DNA of 64,000 nucleotides, from positions 1 to 64,000 of the forward strand of contig NZ_BIMB01000022.1 in the NCBI RefSeq assembly GCF_004000865.1, read 5' to 3'. This document shows, in pieces, positions 52,814 to 61,506 of the stretch. The DNA comes from Paenibacillus elgii NBRC 100335. GTDB taxonomy: Bacteria > Bacillota > Bacilli > Paenibacillales > NBRC-103111. A program made the translations under genes and the position numbers. The notes beneath the pieces were generated by a model. It was not told the DNA's origin. It saw only the letters and a list, made by a program, of their open reading frames with translations, and made no database searches. Positions within the stretch are counted from its first letter, which is position 1. Every line of letters starts with the position of its first letter.

Positions 52814-53602
52814 ATGGAAACCGCAAGAGAAGCGATCCTGTCCATTCGCGGCTTGCGAATGATGTATGGAGACCGCTACGTGCTCAGAGGAATCGATCTT
52901 GACGTATACCCGGGACAAATCATCGGGTATATCGGGCCGAACGGCGCGGGCAAAAGCACCACGATCAAAACGATGCTCGGCCTCGTGGAGGGCTACACCG
53001 GAGAAATCCGTATTTTCGGCAAGGACATCTCGGACGGCAGCGTGGATTATAAGCAGCGGATCGGGTATGTGCCCGAAACGGCCGAAGTGTACGACGCCCT
53101 GACGGCGAAAGAATATTTGACCTTTATCGGCAATCTGTACGGATTGGAGGACGAGCAGGCGGAATGGAAAGCCAAACGGCTGATCGACCTGTTCGGGCTG
53201 GAGGACGCGTATAATGCGCGGATCGTTTCGTATTCCAAAGGCATGCGCCAAAAGGTGCTGCTCATCTCCAGCCTGCTGCACAACCCGGACATTTTGTTTT
53301 TGGACGAACCCTTGAGCGGGCTGGATGCCAACAGCGTCATGGTGGTGAAAGAAATTTTGGCGCAGCTGGCCGCGAAGGGCAAGACGATCTTCTATTCCTC
53401 ACACATTATGGATGTGGTCGAAAGGATCAGCAACCGCATCGTCCTGCTGGACGGCGGCGAAATTGTGGCGGACGGAAGCTTCGACGAGCTGAAGGCGCAG
53501 AGCCGGGAAGGGTCGCTCGAAGAGATCTTCAACCGGCTGACCGGCTTCCATGAGCATAAAGAGATTGCGGAACGATTCGTCTCCGTCGTGCAAGAGGTGT
53601 AG
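52814..53602 (+). CDS. ABC transporter ATP-binding protein
   Basis: A 262-residue ATPase: Walker A GPNGAGKST, Q-loop in IGYVPETAEVYD, signature YSKGMRQK and Walker B ILFLDEPLSGLD, then H-loop SSHIMD. The C-terminal tail resembles drug- or lantibiotic-type exporters. GAGAGG lies seven to eight bases before the ATG; an upstream ATG at 52799 is possible. The membrane partner begins three bases after its stop. Confidence 0.92.
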   Translation: METAREAILSIRGLRMMYGDRYVLRGIDLDVYPGQIIGYIGPNGAGKSTTIKTMLGLVEGYTGEIRIFGKDISDGSVDYKQRIGYVPETAEVYDALTAKEYLTFIGNLYGLEDEQAEWKAKRLIDLFGLEDAYNARIVSYSKGMRQKVLLISSLLHNPDILFLDEPLSGLDANSVMVVKEILAQLAAKGKTIFYSSHIMDVVERISNRIVLLDGGEIVADGSFDELKAQSREGSLEEIFNRLTGFHEHKEIAERFVSVVQEV

Positions 53603-53605
53603 GCG

Positions 53606-55261
53606 ATGATGGAATTCGTATCGCTTAAGGTGCTGGACCGGTTCAGGGCCCTGTTCGAGAGGCTCGGCGTCGATTACCCGTTGATGCGCAAAATTTTGCA
53701 GATCAAGCTGACGATGGACGGACGGCGGATGCCGACCATTTTCAATCAGTCTGCCAAAAAGAACCGGCAGGAGACGGCCGATCAGAACAATTTCGTGAAG
53801 TCCCTCGGCTTGTACGCCTTGCTGGGGCTGACTATGGTTCCTTTCGTCGTGATGGGCGACAACTATATGTTTCAGATGAGCTTTGTGTTCGGCCTGTTAA
53901 TGTTCCTGGTCATGACTTCCTTAATCTCGGACTTTTCTACCGTTCTGCTCGATATCCGGGACCGGAACATTATCGCCTCGAAGCCGGTCAACCGGCGGAC
54001 GATCGGCATGGCGAAGACGCTGCATATTTTGCTTTATTTGTTCTTTTTGACCGTAGCGCTCTGCGCAGCGCCGATGATTGCGGCAATCGTCAAGCATGGC
54101 GTGTTGTTTTTTCTCTTGTTTGTGGTCGAAATCGTACTGACGGACGTGCTGATTGTCGCTGTGACGGCCTTTTTGTATATGCTGATTCTGAAGTTTTTCG
54201 ACGGGGAAAAGCTGAAGGACATGATCAATAACGTGCAAATTGCGCTATCTATCGCGATTACCGTCGGTTACCAATTCGTCGGACGGTCATTCGACCTCAT
54301 GCAGCTTCACATCGCGTTCGAACCGAAATGGTGGCAGGTCTTCCTCCCTCCCCTGTGGTTTGGCGCGCCGTTCGAATGGCTGCTGCGCGGTCAGGCGGCC
54401 CCGCATTTCATCGTCTTTACGCTGCTGGCGTTCGTCACGCCGATCGTTTCGATTCTGATCTACACGAACCTGATGCCCTTCTTCGAGCGCAGCTTGCAGA
54501 AGCTGGCGAACGACGGCTCGAAAAGAGGCAAAGAACATAGCCGATGGCTGGATGTTGTTTCCAGGTTTGTATGTTCCGGTCGGGAGGAGCGCACCTTTTT
54601 CCGGTTCGGCTCCCTAATGATGGGCAACGAAAGGGAGTTCAAGCTCAAGGTATATCCATCCCTTGGCTTCTCGATCGTGTTTCCGTTCATTTTCTTTTTC
54701 AACGTGCTGCGGACCCAGTCCTTCAGCGAAATCGCAGCGAGCAAATGGTATCTGAACATTTATTTCTGCGCGCTGCTGATTCCGACCGTCGTTATGATGC
54801 TGCGATATTCGGGTAAGCACAAGGGCTCGTGGCTCTATAAAACGATGCCCTTGCCAAATCCGGCGCCTATTTTCCGCGGAACGATCAAAGCGTTCCTCGT
54901 CAGGCTGTTTATGCCCGTGCTCCTGATCGAGAGCGTTATTTTTCTCGCGCTGTTCGGGGTGCGCATCGTCCCGGATTTAATCGTCGTCGCATTGAACGCG
55001 CTGCTGTACACGGTCATTTGCTTCCGGATTTTCCGCAAGGCGCTGCCGTTCTCGGAGTCCTTCGAGGCGGTAAAGCAGAATGACGGCCTCATGATCTTGC
55101 CGCTTCTGCTGCTCCTCGCTCTGTTCGCCGGCGTGCATCTGGCCAGCACGTTCATCACCGGCGGGGTCTACGCGTATATGGCGCTGCTGGTCGTGCTGAA
55201 TGTCGTGGTCTGGCGGAAAGGATTTGCCATCTCGTGGGATGACGTACGGGACAAGGGATGA
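53606..55261 (+). CDS. ABC transporter membrane protein
   Basis: A 551-residue integral protein with about 11-12 helices, long for a single ABC-2 permease; two homologous-looking halves may be present (one around residues 70-300, one around 345-545). The central soluble stretch (residues 305-345) is basic. Family not identified beyond ABC-2-like exporter. RBS AAGAGGTGTAGG overlaps the end of the ATPase gene, tying their expression. Substrate unknown. Confidence 0.85.
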   Translation: MMEFVSLKVLDRFRALFERLGVDYPLMRKILQIKLTMDGRRMPTIFNQSAKKNRQETADQNNFVKSLGLYALLGLTMVPFVVMGDNYMFQMSFVFGLLMFLVMTSLISDFSTVLLDIRDRNIIASKPVNRRTIGMAKTLHILLYLFFLTVALCAAPMIAAIVKHGVLFFLLFVVEIVLTDVLIVAVTAFLYMLILKFFDGEKLKDMINNVQIALSIAITVGYQFVGRSFDLMQLHIAFEPKWWQVFLPPLWFGAPFEWLLRGQAAPHFIVFTLLAFVTPIVSILIYTNLMPFFERSLQKLANDGSKRGKEHSRWLDVVSRFVCSGREERTFFRFGSLMMGNEREFKLKVYPSLGFSIVFPFIFFFNVLRTQSFSEIAASKWYLNIYFCALLIPTVVMMLRYSGKHKGSWLYKTMPLPNPAPIFRGTIKAFLVRLFMPVLLIESVIFLALFGVRIVPDLIVVALNALLYTVICFRIFRKALPFSESFEAVKQNDGLMILPLLLLLALFAGVHLASTFITGGVYAYMALLVVLNVVVWRKGFAISWDDVRDKG

Positions 55262-55298
55262 GGGATGAATGATGAGCATCAGCCGGCTTCAGGCATGA

Positions 55299-55343
55299 AA
55301 AGAACCTCCGTTTCCACGATATCGGTGGATTCGGAGGTTCTTT
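55299..55343 (+). terminator. Terminator of the ABC exporter operon
   Basis: AAAGAACCTCCG (55299-55310) and CGGAGGTTCTTT (55332-55343) form a perfect 12-bp stem, and the interior TCCAC...GTGGA with GATATC extends the near-palindrome. Followed by GATTTC; usable on both strands. Confidence 0.8.
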
Positions 55344-55413
55344 GATTTCTGCCGTTGCTAGTGCTGCTGCGCGAACATTGGGGGGCCATGCATTTATCTG
55401 GAGCGCCGAAAAA

Positions 55414-55600
55414 TTAGAGGAACTGTGATGCGCTATTACAGCCAATCAGCCGTTTGTTCTGACCATAGAGGATCTGAGGTGCGCTAATGATGTCCCCCGA
55501 GGCAGCACGAACATTTTTCGACACGATTAAGTCACCTTTTGTTCCGCTATGCTTCGATGCCAGGGCCAAAAACGCCGCTTTACGCATCGTAGTTCCTCTA
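55414..55600. repeat. Three copies of an AGAGGA-ct-g-gatGCG unit
   Basis: Copies at 55416-55438 (AGAGGAACTGTGATGCGCTA...), 55467-55489 (AGAGGATCTGAGGTGCGCTA...) and, inverted, 55579-55599 (minus strand AGAGGAACTACGATGCGTAA). The first and third form near-perfect inverted repeats (15 of 17). I associate short TAGCGCACCTCAGATCCTCT-like units with Paenibacillus intergenic repeats, from memory. Confidence 0.6.
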
Positions 55601-55690
55601 TGCTCGAACAGAGGCCGCCCATGATTCGGACCTTCACCGATTGCGCATTTGCTGCGGGGCCCGGCCGGAATTGGATGGGCTTCCCCCGTC

Positions 55691-55823
55691 TGATTGCACA
55701 AAGATTGGGCAATCGAGATTCGTTCGCGCGATTCTGCGAAGATTGGCAATCGATCTCCCCCGCACGACTCCGTCCAAAAGGTTCAACCGTCGAGCCCCCA
55801 GCCTGATTCTGCGAAGAATCGCC
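55691..55823. repeat. Three imperfect direct repeats of TGATTCTGCGAAGATTGGCAATCG
   Basis: Copies at 55691-55715, 55730-55753 and 55804-55823, each near a CCCCC tract. The third copy reads TGATTCTGCGAAGAATCGCC. Spacing is about 39 and 74 bases. No coding function seen. Confidence 0.55.
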
Positions 55824-55828
55824 CTGCC

Positions 55829-56839
55829 TTACCGCGGACTCACGCTCTCCCGCACGATCAGCTCGGTGTCCAGCATGAGCCGGTGGCTTACCTTGCGGCC
55901 TTCGAGCAGATCGATCAGCATCTGGGCGGCCTGATACCCCATCTCGTATTTGTTCTGGTTTACGGTTGTGAGCGCTGGCGAGCAGTACGCCGTCACGTCG
56001 ATATTGTCGAAGCCGACGACGGAAATTTGTCCCGGCACTTGAAGCCCTAAGCCGCGGACGGCCTGTAAAGCCCCGAGCGCCATCAGATCGCTGATGCAGA
56101 ACAGCGCCGTAATGTCGGGCTGCTGCGCCAGCAGCCTGTACACCGCTTCCTTGGCTCCCGCCTCGGAGAAGGAACCGTCCATGACGAGCGACTCGTCGAA
56201 CGGGAGGCCGAAGCGCTCCAGCGCCTGCTTGTACCCTGACAGCCGCTGCACGCTGACGTCCGCCTGGGAATGGCCGTTGATGACACCGATTTTGCGGTGG
56301 CCCGCCTCCAGCAAATAGCTGACGGCACGATTCGCGCCGCCGACGTTATCGGAGGTCACATACCCGACGTTCGGCCCCTCCAGCGGAATGTCGATGAGCA
56401 CGCAAGGAATTTGAGACGAAACGACTTCCTTCAAGTACTCGTCGTCCAAGCGGATGCCCATAATAATGACGCCGTCCACGCCGCGCTCCTGACACAGCGT
56501 TTTGTATGATTTGATTTTTTGCTTTTGCGGCGTTGTGCTGAACAGCACGAGATCGTAATCAAGCTCTCCCGACCGGTCGTTCATGCCGCATAATATTTCA
56601 AAGGCGATATTATCCTTCGAGCTGGCCCTCGTCACGTTGGACAACAGCAGACCGAGCGTTTTCGTTTTCTTCGAGATCAGCGAGCGGGCGGCCATATTCG
56701 GGCTGTACCCGAACTCTTGCGCAATATCCTTGATCTTCTGGCGCGTAACTGCATTGACGTCGTCATACCCGTTCAGCGCCCGCGATACGGTTGTGACGGA
56801 CACGCCGGCCGCCTTGGCGATATCTTTAATCGTAACCAT
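55829..56839 (-). CDS. LacI-family transcriptional regulator
   Basis: A 336-residue repressor: N-terminal helix-turn-helix with hinge (VTIKDIAKAAGVSVTTVSRALNGYDDV) and a periplasmic-binding-like sensor domain (TLGLLLSNVTRASSKDNIAFEIL onward). GGAGGAG precedes the ATG. It is divergent from the debranching-enzyme/ABC operon, with three palindromic operators between, so it most likely controls alpha-glucan use and itself. Confidence 0.93.
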   Translation of the reverse strand: MVTIKDIAKAAGVSVTTVSRALNGYDDVNAVTRQKIKDIAQEFGYSPNMAARSLISKKTKTLGLLLSNVTRASSKDNIAFEILCGMNDRSGELDYDLVLFSTTPQKQKIKSYKTLCQERGVDGVIIMGIRLDDEYLKEVVSSQIPCVLIDIPLEGPNVGYVTSDNVGGANRAVSYLLEAGHRKIGVINGHSQADVSVQRLSGYKQALERFGLPFDESLVMDGSFSEAGAKEAVYRLLAQQPDITALFCISDLMALGALQAVRGLGLQVPGQISVVGFDNIDVTAYCSPALTTVNQNKYEMGYQAAQMLIDLLEGRKVSHRLMLDTELIVRESVSPR

Positions 56840-56850
56840 GTTCTCTCCTC

Positions 56851-56862
56851 CGAAACGTTTTG
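56851..56862. promoter_or_regulatory. LacI-type half-conserved operator near the lacI-family start
   Basis: CGAAACGTTTTG, twelve bases upstream of the repressor ATG region, matching the centre of the two stronger operators. Likely autoregulatory. Confidence 0.65.
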
Positions 56863-56960
56863 AATCTATATTTTTATGTTGTTGGCAGCCGTAAAAAAAT
56901 ATTTGCTAAAAAAAGCAGTTGTAAATGCTTTCAGCTTGCAATATAATCAAGTATATCGTA

Positions 56961-56976
56961 TCCAAAACGTTTTGGA
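56961..56976. promoter_or_regulatory. LacI-family operator, perfect palindrome
   Basis: TCCAAAACGTTTTGGA, 16-bp perfect dyad with the central CG typical of LacI/CcpA-family sites. Located between the divergent genes. Confidence 0.8.
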
Positions 56977-57026
56977 AAGAGAATTTTCCTTTCTTTTGCA
57001 GAGAAGAAATATTTTTTTATCGGTTT

Positions 57027-57042
57027 TCCGAAACGTTTCGGA
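57027..57042. promoter_or_regulatory. LacI-family operator, perfect palindrome
   Basis: TCCGAAACGTTTCGGA, a second 16-bp perfect dyad, 66 bases from the first and 29 bases before the debranching-enzyme start. Spacing of about six helical turns would permit looping or cooperative binding. Confidence 0.8.
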
Positions 57043-57070
57043 TAGCTCTTATATAAGTGAGGTGACCGCA

Positions 57071-59200
57071 TTGGATTATCGAATCATCAAAGAAAACGAT
57101 CTCTTCCTCTACTCCGACAAGGACGGCGATATTCCGCAAGGTCATCCGTCCGGCTTCGGGCTTTATACCAAGGATACCCGCTTTCTGAGCCGGCTGGAAA
57201 TCGCCATCAACGGGCAAAAGCCGGTGCTGCTGTCCTCCGCAGCGGATGCGAACTACATATCCGTCATCCGGCTGACGAATCCGCATATGGAGCGCAGCGG
57301 CGAGCTGATTCTGTGGCGGGAATCCGTCGAGATCGAGCGCACGCGGTTTATTTACGAAGGCGGGCTCTATGAAACCTTCCGCCTGACCAGCTATTATCCG
57401 AAGCCGATCGAGTTCGACTTCTCAGTGCTGGCCGACGCCGATTTTGCGGATATGTTCACGGTACGCGGCTTCCAGCACGGCGAGACGGGCCATAAGACAG
57501 GAACGCAGAGACAGAACGGCGGGCTGACGATCGGCTACGCCGGTGTGGACCATGTCGCCCGGGAAACCCGCATCGCTTGGCAGCCGCAGGAAAGCTCCAT
57601 CGACGAGACGACGAACACCGTCAGCTTCCGGGTTCGCCTCGATCACCGCGAGAGCCGGGAAATCACGTTCTTCGTCGCGCCGTTCGTGAACGGAGAAGGC
57701 CCCCGGTTTTACGACCCGCAAGTGGCGATGGCGAAGCTCGAAGCGAGCTATGGCGACTGGAACGCCGGATCGACGGCCGTCCGCAGCGACAACGCCGCTT
57801 TTGATAAGCTGTTCCACCGTGGGGTGCAAGACCTGCGCGTGCTGCTGACCGATGTCGGCTACGGATCATTCCCGGTGGCCGGGCTTCCGTGGTATTCGGT
57901 TCCGTTCGGACGCGACAGCCTGATCGCCGCGCTGCAGATGCTTTCGCTGAACCCGCAGGCGGCGAAAGGCACCCTGCTCACGATGGCCGCCTACCAAGGT
58001 CAGAAGGAAGATCCTTGGCAGGACGAGACGCCGGGCAAAATCATGCATGAAATCCGCTACGGCGAGCTGGCCGGCGCCGGGATGGTGCCGTTCGCCCCGT
58101 ATTACGGAACGATAGACGCGACGCCGCTCTTCCTGATGCTGGCCGCGGAATATTACCACTGGACGAACGATCTGGCGCTGATCGAGCAGCTGATGCCGAA
58201 CCTCGAAGCGGCGCTCGCCTGGATCGAGCGTTACGGCGACCGGGATGGCGACGGCTTCGTGGAATACTTCCAGGAATCTTCCAAGGGCATCGCCAACCAA
58301 GGCTGGAAGGATTCAGCCGACTCCGTCGTTCACCGCAGCGGGGATTACGGCCAGGCGCCGATCGCGCTTGTCGAAGTGCAAGGATACGTATATCAGGCGA
58401 AAACGCGCCTGGCTCCGATCTTCCGCACACTCGGCCGCAGCGGTGACGCCGACCGTCTGGAACAAGAAGCAGCCGCGCTTCGTGAGCGCTTCGAGCAGTC
58501 GTTCTGGATGGAAGACGAGCAGTATTACGCCATTGCGCTGGACCGGGACAAACGGCAGGTGCAGTCGGTGACCTCGAACACCGGCCACATTCTGATGTCC
58601 GGCATCGCGTCGCCGGAGCGGGCTCGCGCCGTCGCGTCACGACTCGTCGCGGACGATATGTTCGGCGGCTACGGCATCCGCACGATGAGCACCGGCTCGT
58701 CCGGGTACAACCCGATGAGCTACCATAACGGCAGCGTGTGGCCGCACGACAACTCTCTCTGCCTGCTTGGACTTAGCCTCGGCGGCTTCGAGACCGAAGC
58801 GGTGAAGGTGATGCAGGGGCTGATGAAAGCGGCGGATGGCTTCGAATATGCCAGACTGCCGGAGCTGTTCTGCGGCTATACGGATGAGCTTGGGCATCCC
58901 GTGCCTTATCCGGTCGCCTGCTCGCCGCAGGCATGGGCCGCGGGCACACCGCTGACGTTCCTGCAGACGATGCTGGGCATTCGTCCAGACGCCTTGTCGG
59001 GAACGATCCGGCTGCGGCCGCTGCTGCTCCCCGGCATGAACGAGCTGGAAGTGACGAACCTGCGCATCGGCCAAGGAACACTGCATTTACGGGTCAGCAG
59101 AACCGGAGACGTCGCCGCGCCGTATCAAGTGGACATTTTAGAGAATTATACGGGGTATCAAGTTCTTATTCAACCATTTGAGGGGGATGTTGTGAAATGA
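57071..59200 (+). CDS. Glycogen debranching enzyme-like protein (amylo-alpha-1,6-glucosidase family)
   Basis: A 709-residue protein with an N-terminal GDE_N_bis domain (DYRIIKENDLFLYSDKDGDIPQGHPSGFGLYTKDTRFLS), and a C-terminal (alpha/alpha)6 barrel (PWYSVPFGRDSLIAALQML, DRDGDGFVEYFQESSKGIANQGWKDSADSVVH, YNPMSYHNGSVWPHDNSL). It likely debranches or trims imported maltodextrin-type glucans in the cytoplasm. The start is a TTG with GAGG eight bases upstream; the frame opens further left but without a site. Its stop overlaps the binding-protein start as ATGA. Confidence 0.85.
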   Translation: MDYRIIKENDLFLYSDKDGDIPQGHPSGFGLYTKDTRFLSRLEIAINGQKPVLLSSAADANYISVIRLTNPHMERSGELILWRESVEIERTRFIYEGGLYETFRLTSYYPKPIEFDFSVLADADFADMFTVRGFQHGETGHKTGTQRQNGGLTIGYAGVDHVARETRIAWQPQESSIDETTNTVSFRVRLDHRESREITFFVAPFVNGEGPRFYDPQVAMAKLEASYGDWNAGSTAVRSDNAAFDKLFHRGVQDLRVLLTDVGYGSFPVAGLPWYSVPFGRDSLIAALQMLSLNPQAAKGTLLTMAAYQGQKEDPWQDETPGKIMHEIRYGELAGAGMVPFAPYYGTIDATPLFLMLAAEYYHWTNDLALIEQLMPNLEAALAWIERYGDRDGDGFVEYFQESSKGIANQGWKDSADSVVHRSGDYGQAPIALVEVQGYVYQAKTRLAPIFRTLGRSGDADRLEQEAAALRERFEQSFWMEDEQYYAIALDRDKRQVQSVTSNTGHILMSGIASPERARAVASRLVADDMFGGYGIRTMSTGSSGYNPMSYHNGSVWPHDNSLCLLGLSLGGFETEAVKVMQGLMKAADGFEYARLPELFCGYTDELGHPVPYPVACSPQAWAAGTPLTFLQTMLGIRPDALSGTIRLRPLLLPGMNELEVTNLRIGQGTLHLRVSRTGDVAAPYQVDILENYTGYQVLIQPFEGDVVK

Positions 59201-60480
59201 AAAAATCGCTATCCGTCATTCTCTCCGTAGGTCTGGCTTCCAGCATGGTGCTGGCGGGCTGCGCCAAAGAAGAAGCCAAGCCGGCTCCGGCCGGCGATGC
59301 GCCGAAAAGCGGCGAACCTGTAACCGTAACGCTGGCCGGTTGGGGATCGTCGCCGGAGGAGCAGGATTTGCTCAAGCAGACAATTCAAGAGTTCGAAAGC
59401 AAGCATCCGAACGTCAAAGTCAAATACGAAGTGATCGCCGACCAGTATATGGACGTCATCAAGACGCGGCTTATCGGCGGCGAAGGCCCCGACGTGTTTT
59501 ATCTGGATGCGTTCGAAGCTCCGGCTCTGATCGAGAAGAGTGTCATCGAGCCCCTCGACAGCTACGTGAAGCCTGAATTCGACGTGGCCGACTTCGAAGA
59601 GCCGCTGCTGAACGCGTTCAAGGTCGGCGGCAAAACGTACGGCTTCCCGAAAGACTCCTCCACGCTGGCCATGTTCTACAACAAGAAGCATTTCGAAGAG
59701 GCGGGCATTACCAAGCCGCCGACCACGTGGGAAGAGCTGCAGGATGCCGCGAAAAAGCTGACCAAAACCGAAGGCGGCAAAACCGTCCGCTTCGGCTTCG
59801 GCGTCGCTCCCGAGCTGGCGCGGCAAATGTACATGGCGCAGGCGTTCGGCGGCAAAGTGTCCGACGACAAAGGCAACGCCGCTTTCGCTTCTCCGGAAGC
59901 GCTCAAAGGGCTGCAGCTCGTCGTTGACCTGCACAACAAGGACAAATCGTCCGGCGAGCCGAAGGAAGTCGGCGCAGGCTGGGGCGGCGAGATGTTCGGC
60001 CAAGGCAAAGCGTCCATCGTCTTCGAAGGCAACTGGGCGATTCCGTTCCTGAACAACAACTATAAAGATCTTCAATACGCTACGGCCGAGCTGCCGACAG
60101 TAAACGGCAAAAAAGGCACGATGGCCTTCACGGTCGCCTATGTCATGAACAAGGCGTCCAAGAAAAAAGAAGCTTCCTGGGAGCTGATTTCGTACCTGAC
60201 CGGCAAGGAAGGTATGAAAACGTGGACCAGCAAAGGGTTCGCCCTGCCGACGCGCAAATCCGTCGCGAAAGAGCTCGGCTACGACAAGGACCCGCTGCGC
60301 GGCGCCCTGGTTGCGGGCTCGGCTTATGCGACGCCATGGCAAGCAGGACCGACGCTGCCGACGGTCATGAACAATTTCAACAACCAGTTCCTCGACGCGT
60401 TCCTGGGTAAATCCTCGCTGGAAGACGCGATGAAAAAAGCGCAGGAAACTGCCAATAAAGAAATTGCTGCCGGCAAATAA
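59197..60480 (+). CDS. Sugar ABC transporter solute-binding lipoprotein
   Basis: A 427-residue class I binding protein: signal peptide of about 22 residues with lipobox LAGC, then a SBP_bac_1 fold (VTLAGWGSSPEEQDLLKQTIQEFESKHPNVKV, RLIGGEGPDVFYLDAFE, FPKDSSTLAMFYNKKHFEEAG). It should deliver oligosaccharides to the permeases downstream. ATGA overlap with the debranching gene implies co-regulation by the LacI regulator. Confidence 0.93.
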   Translation: MKKSLSVILSVGLASSMVLAGCAKEEAKPAPAGDAPKSGEPVTVTLAGWGSSPEEQDLLKQTIQEFESKHPNVKVKYEVIADQYMDVIKTRLIGGEGPDVFYLDAFEAPALIEKSVIEPLDSYVKPEFDVADFEEPLLNAFKVGGKTYGFPKDSSTLAMFYNKKHFEEAGITKPPTTWEELQDAAKKLTKTEGGKTVRFGFGVAPELARQMYMAQAFGGKVSDDKGNAAFASPEALKGLQLVVDLHNKDKSSGEPKEVGAGWGGEMFGQGKASIVFEGNWAIPFLNNNYKDLQYATAELPTVNGKKGTMAFTVAYVMNKASKKKEASWELISYLTGKEGMKTWTSKGFALPTRKSVAKELGYDKDPLRGALVAGSAYATPWQAGPTLPTVMNNFNNQFLDAFLGKSSLEDAMKKAQETANKEIAAGK

Positions 60481-60492
60481 CGAAGCTGAACC

Positions 60493-60512
60493 GGGAGGGG
60501 GCTGCCCCTCCC
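60493..60512 (+). promoter_or_regulatory. Intercistronic hairpin after the binding-protein gene
   Basis: GGGAGGGG-GCTG-CCCCTCCC forms an 8-bp GC stem with no T-run after it. In binding-protein transporter operons such stems commonly stabilise the upstream message and give higher binding-protein levels. Confidence 0.6.
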
Positions 60513-60593
60513 TTCATCCACTTAAAAAGCGGGGGACGTCATCCTGTTCAGTCTGACACAGTTCCCTGCCTCTTTTGAAAGGGAGGTTTCCCT

Positions 60594-61493
60594 ATGGCAA
60601 GCCGTTCGGTTTGGAAGCGGAAGCTCAGAAGCACGATAACCGGCTATTTGTTTTTGCTCCCTACCCTGCTGGTTATCGGCACGTTTTTGTTTTTACCCGT
60701 CTTTTATTCGCTGTTCCTGTCGTTTCATAAAGTGAATCTGCTGGGCGACGTCAGCTACAAGTTTGTCGGATTCAGCAACTTCGAACGGATGGCGCAGGAC
60801 GAACGGGCATGGATCGCGCTGAAAAACACCGCCTCCTTCGCCGTCTTCGTCGTGCCGCTGCAAACGGCGCTAGCGCTCGGACTCGCGTCCATTTTGAATG
60901 CGAAGCTGAAATTCCAAAATTTTTTCCGCATCGTCTTCTTTATGCCGACCGTGACCTCGTCCGCCGTACTGACGCTCATTTTCATGTGGATCTATAACTC
61001 CAACGGGCTGCTCAACAAGGCGCTGCAAGCGATCGGACTGCCCGGCTACAACTGGCTCGGTGATCCCGCAGTGGCGCTTAAGGGGATCATGCTGATGAAC
61101 ATCTGGTCGACGGCGCCGTTTTTCATGGTCGTCTTTCTCGCGGCACTGCAGGACATTCCGGATGCGCTCTACGAATCGGCGATGCTGGACGGAGCGGGCG
61201 CGTGGAAACGATTCACCGCCATCACACTGCCGATGCTGAAGCCGGCGACCTTCTTCACCGTCGTCATGGGCATTATCGGAACGTTCCAGCTGTTCGACCA
61301 GTCGTACATTTTCTCGGCGGGATCCGGGGGGCCGAACAACTCCACCCTGACCGTGGCGCTGCTGATTTACCAGTACGCATTCAAAAATTTGGACTTCGGC
61401 TACGCCTCCGCCCTCGCCGTCGCGCTGGCTCTGGTCATCATGATCGCGACGCTGCTGCAGCGGAAGCTGTTCGCCGAAGAGAAGCTGAACTGA
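60594..61493 (+). CDS. Carbohydrate ABC transporter permease, MalF type
   Basis: A 299-residue permease with six helices and the EAA loop ALYESAMLDGAGAWKRFTAITLPMLKP near the C-terminal third. GGGAGG precedes the ATG. Forms a heterodimer with the next gene product. No ATPase gene is in the operon, so a shared MsmX-like ATPase from elsewhere is expected. Confidence 0.94.
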   Translation: MASRSVWKRKLRSTITGYLFLLPTLLVIGTFLFLPVFYSLFLSFHKVNLLGDVSYKFVGFSNFERMAQDERAWIALKNTASFAVFVVPLQTALALGLASILNAKLKFQNFFRIVFFMPTVTSSAVLTLIFMWIYNSNGLLNKALQAIGLPGYNWLGDPAVALKGIMLMNIWSTAPFFMVVFLAALQDIPDALYESAMLDGAGAWKRFTAITLPMLKPATFFTVVMGIIGTFQLFDQSYIFSAGSGGPNNSTLTVALLIYQYAFKNLDFGYASALAVALALVIMIATLLQRKLFAEEKLN

Positions 61494-61506
61494 GGAGGCC
61501 GAGACG

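Larger units (their letters stand above)
55345..55828. other. Repeat-rich non-coding region
   Basis: About 480 bases between the exporter terminator and the LacI gene. No supportable gene: the 111-codon minus-strand frame 55414-55749 lacks a ribosome site and family. It contains two repeat sets, listed separately. Confidence 0.6.

Noticed and set aside
55414..55749. 111-codon minus-strand frame in the repeat region
   Set aside because: No ribosome site, composed largely of the two repeat families, no family resemblance.
56876..57070. N-terminal extension of the debranching enzyme
   Set aside because: The frame is open across the operator region but would place both operators inside coding sequence; the TTG at 57071 has the ribosome site and matches the family start.
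59209..60342. 377-codon minus-strand frame
   Set aside because: Antisense to the solute-binding lipoprotein.
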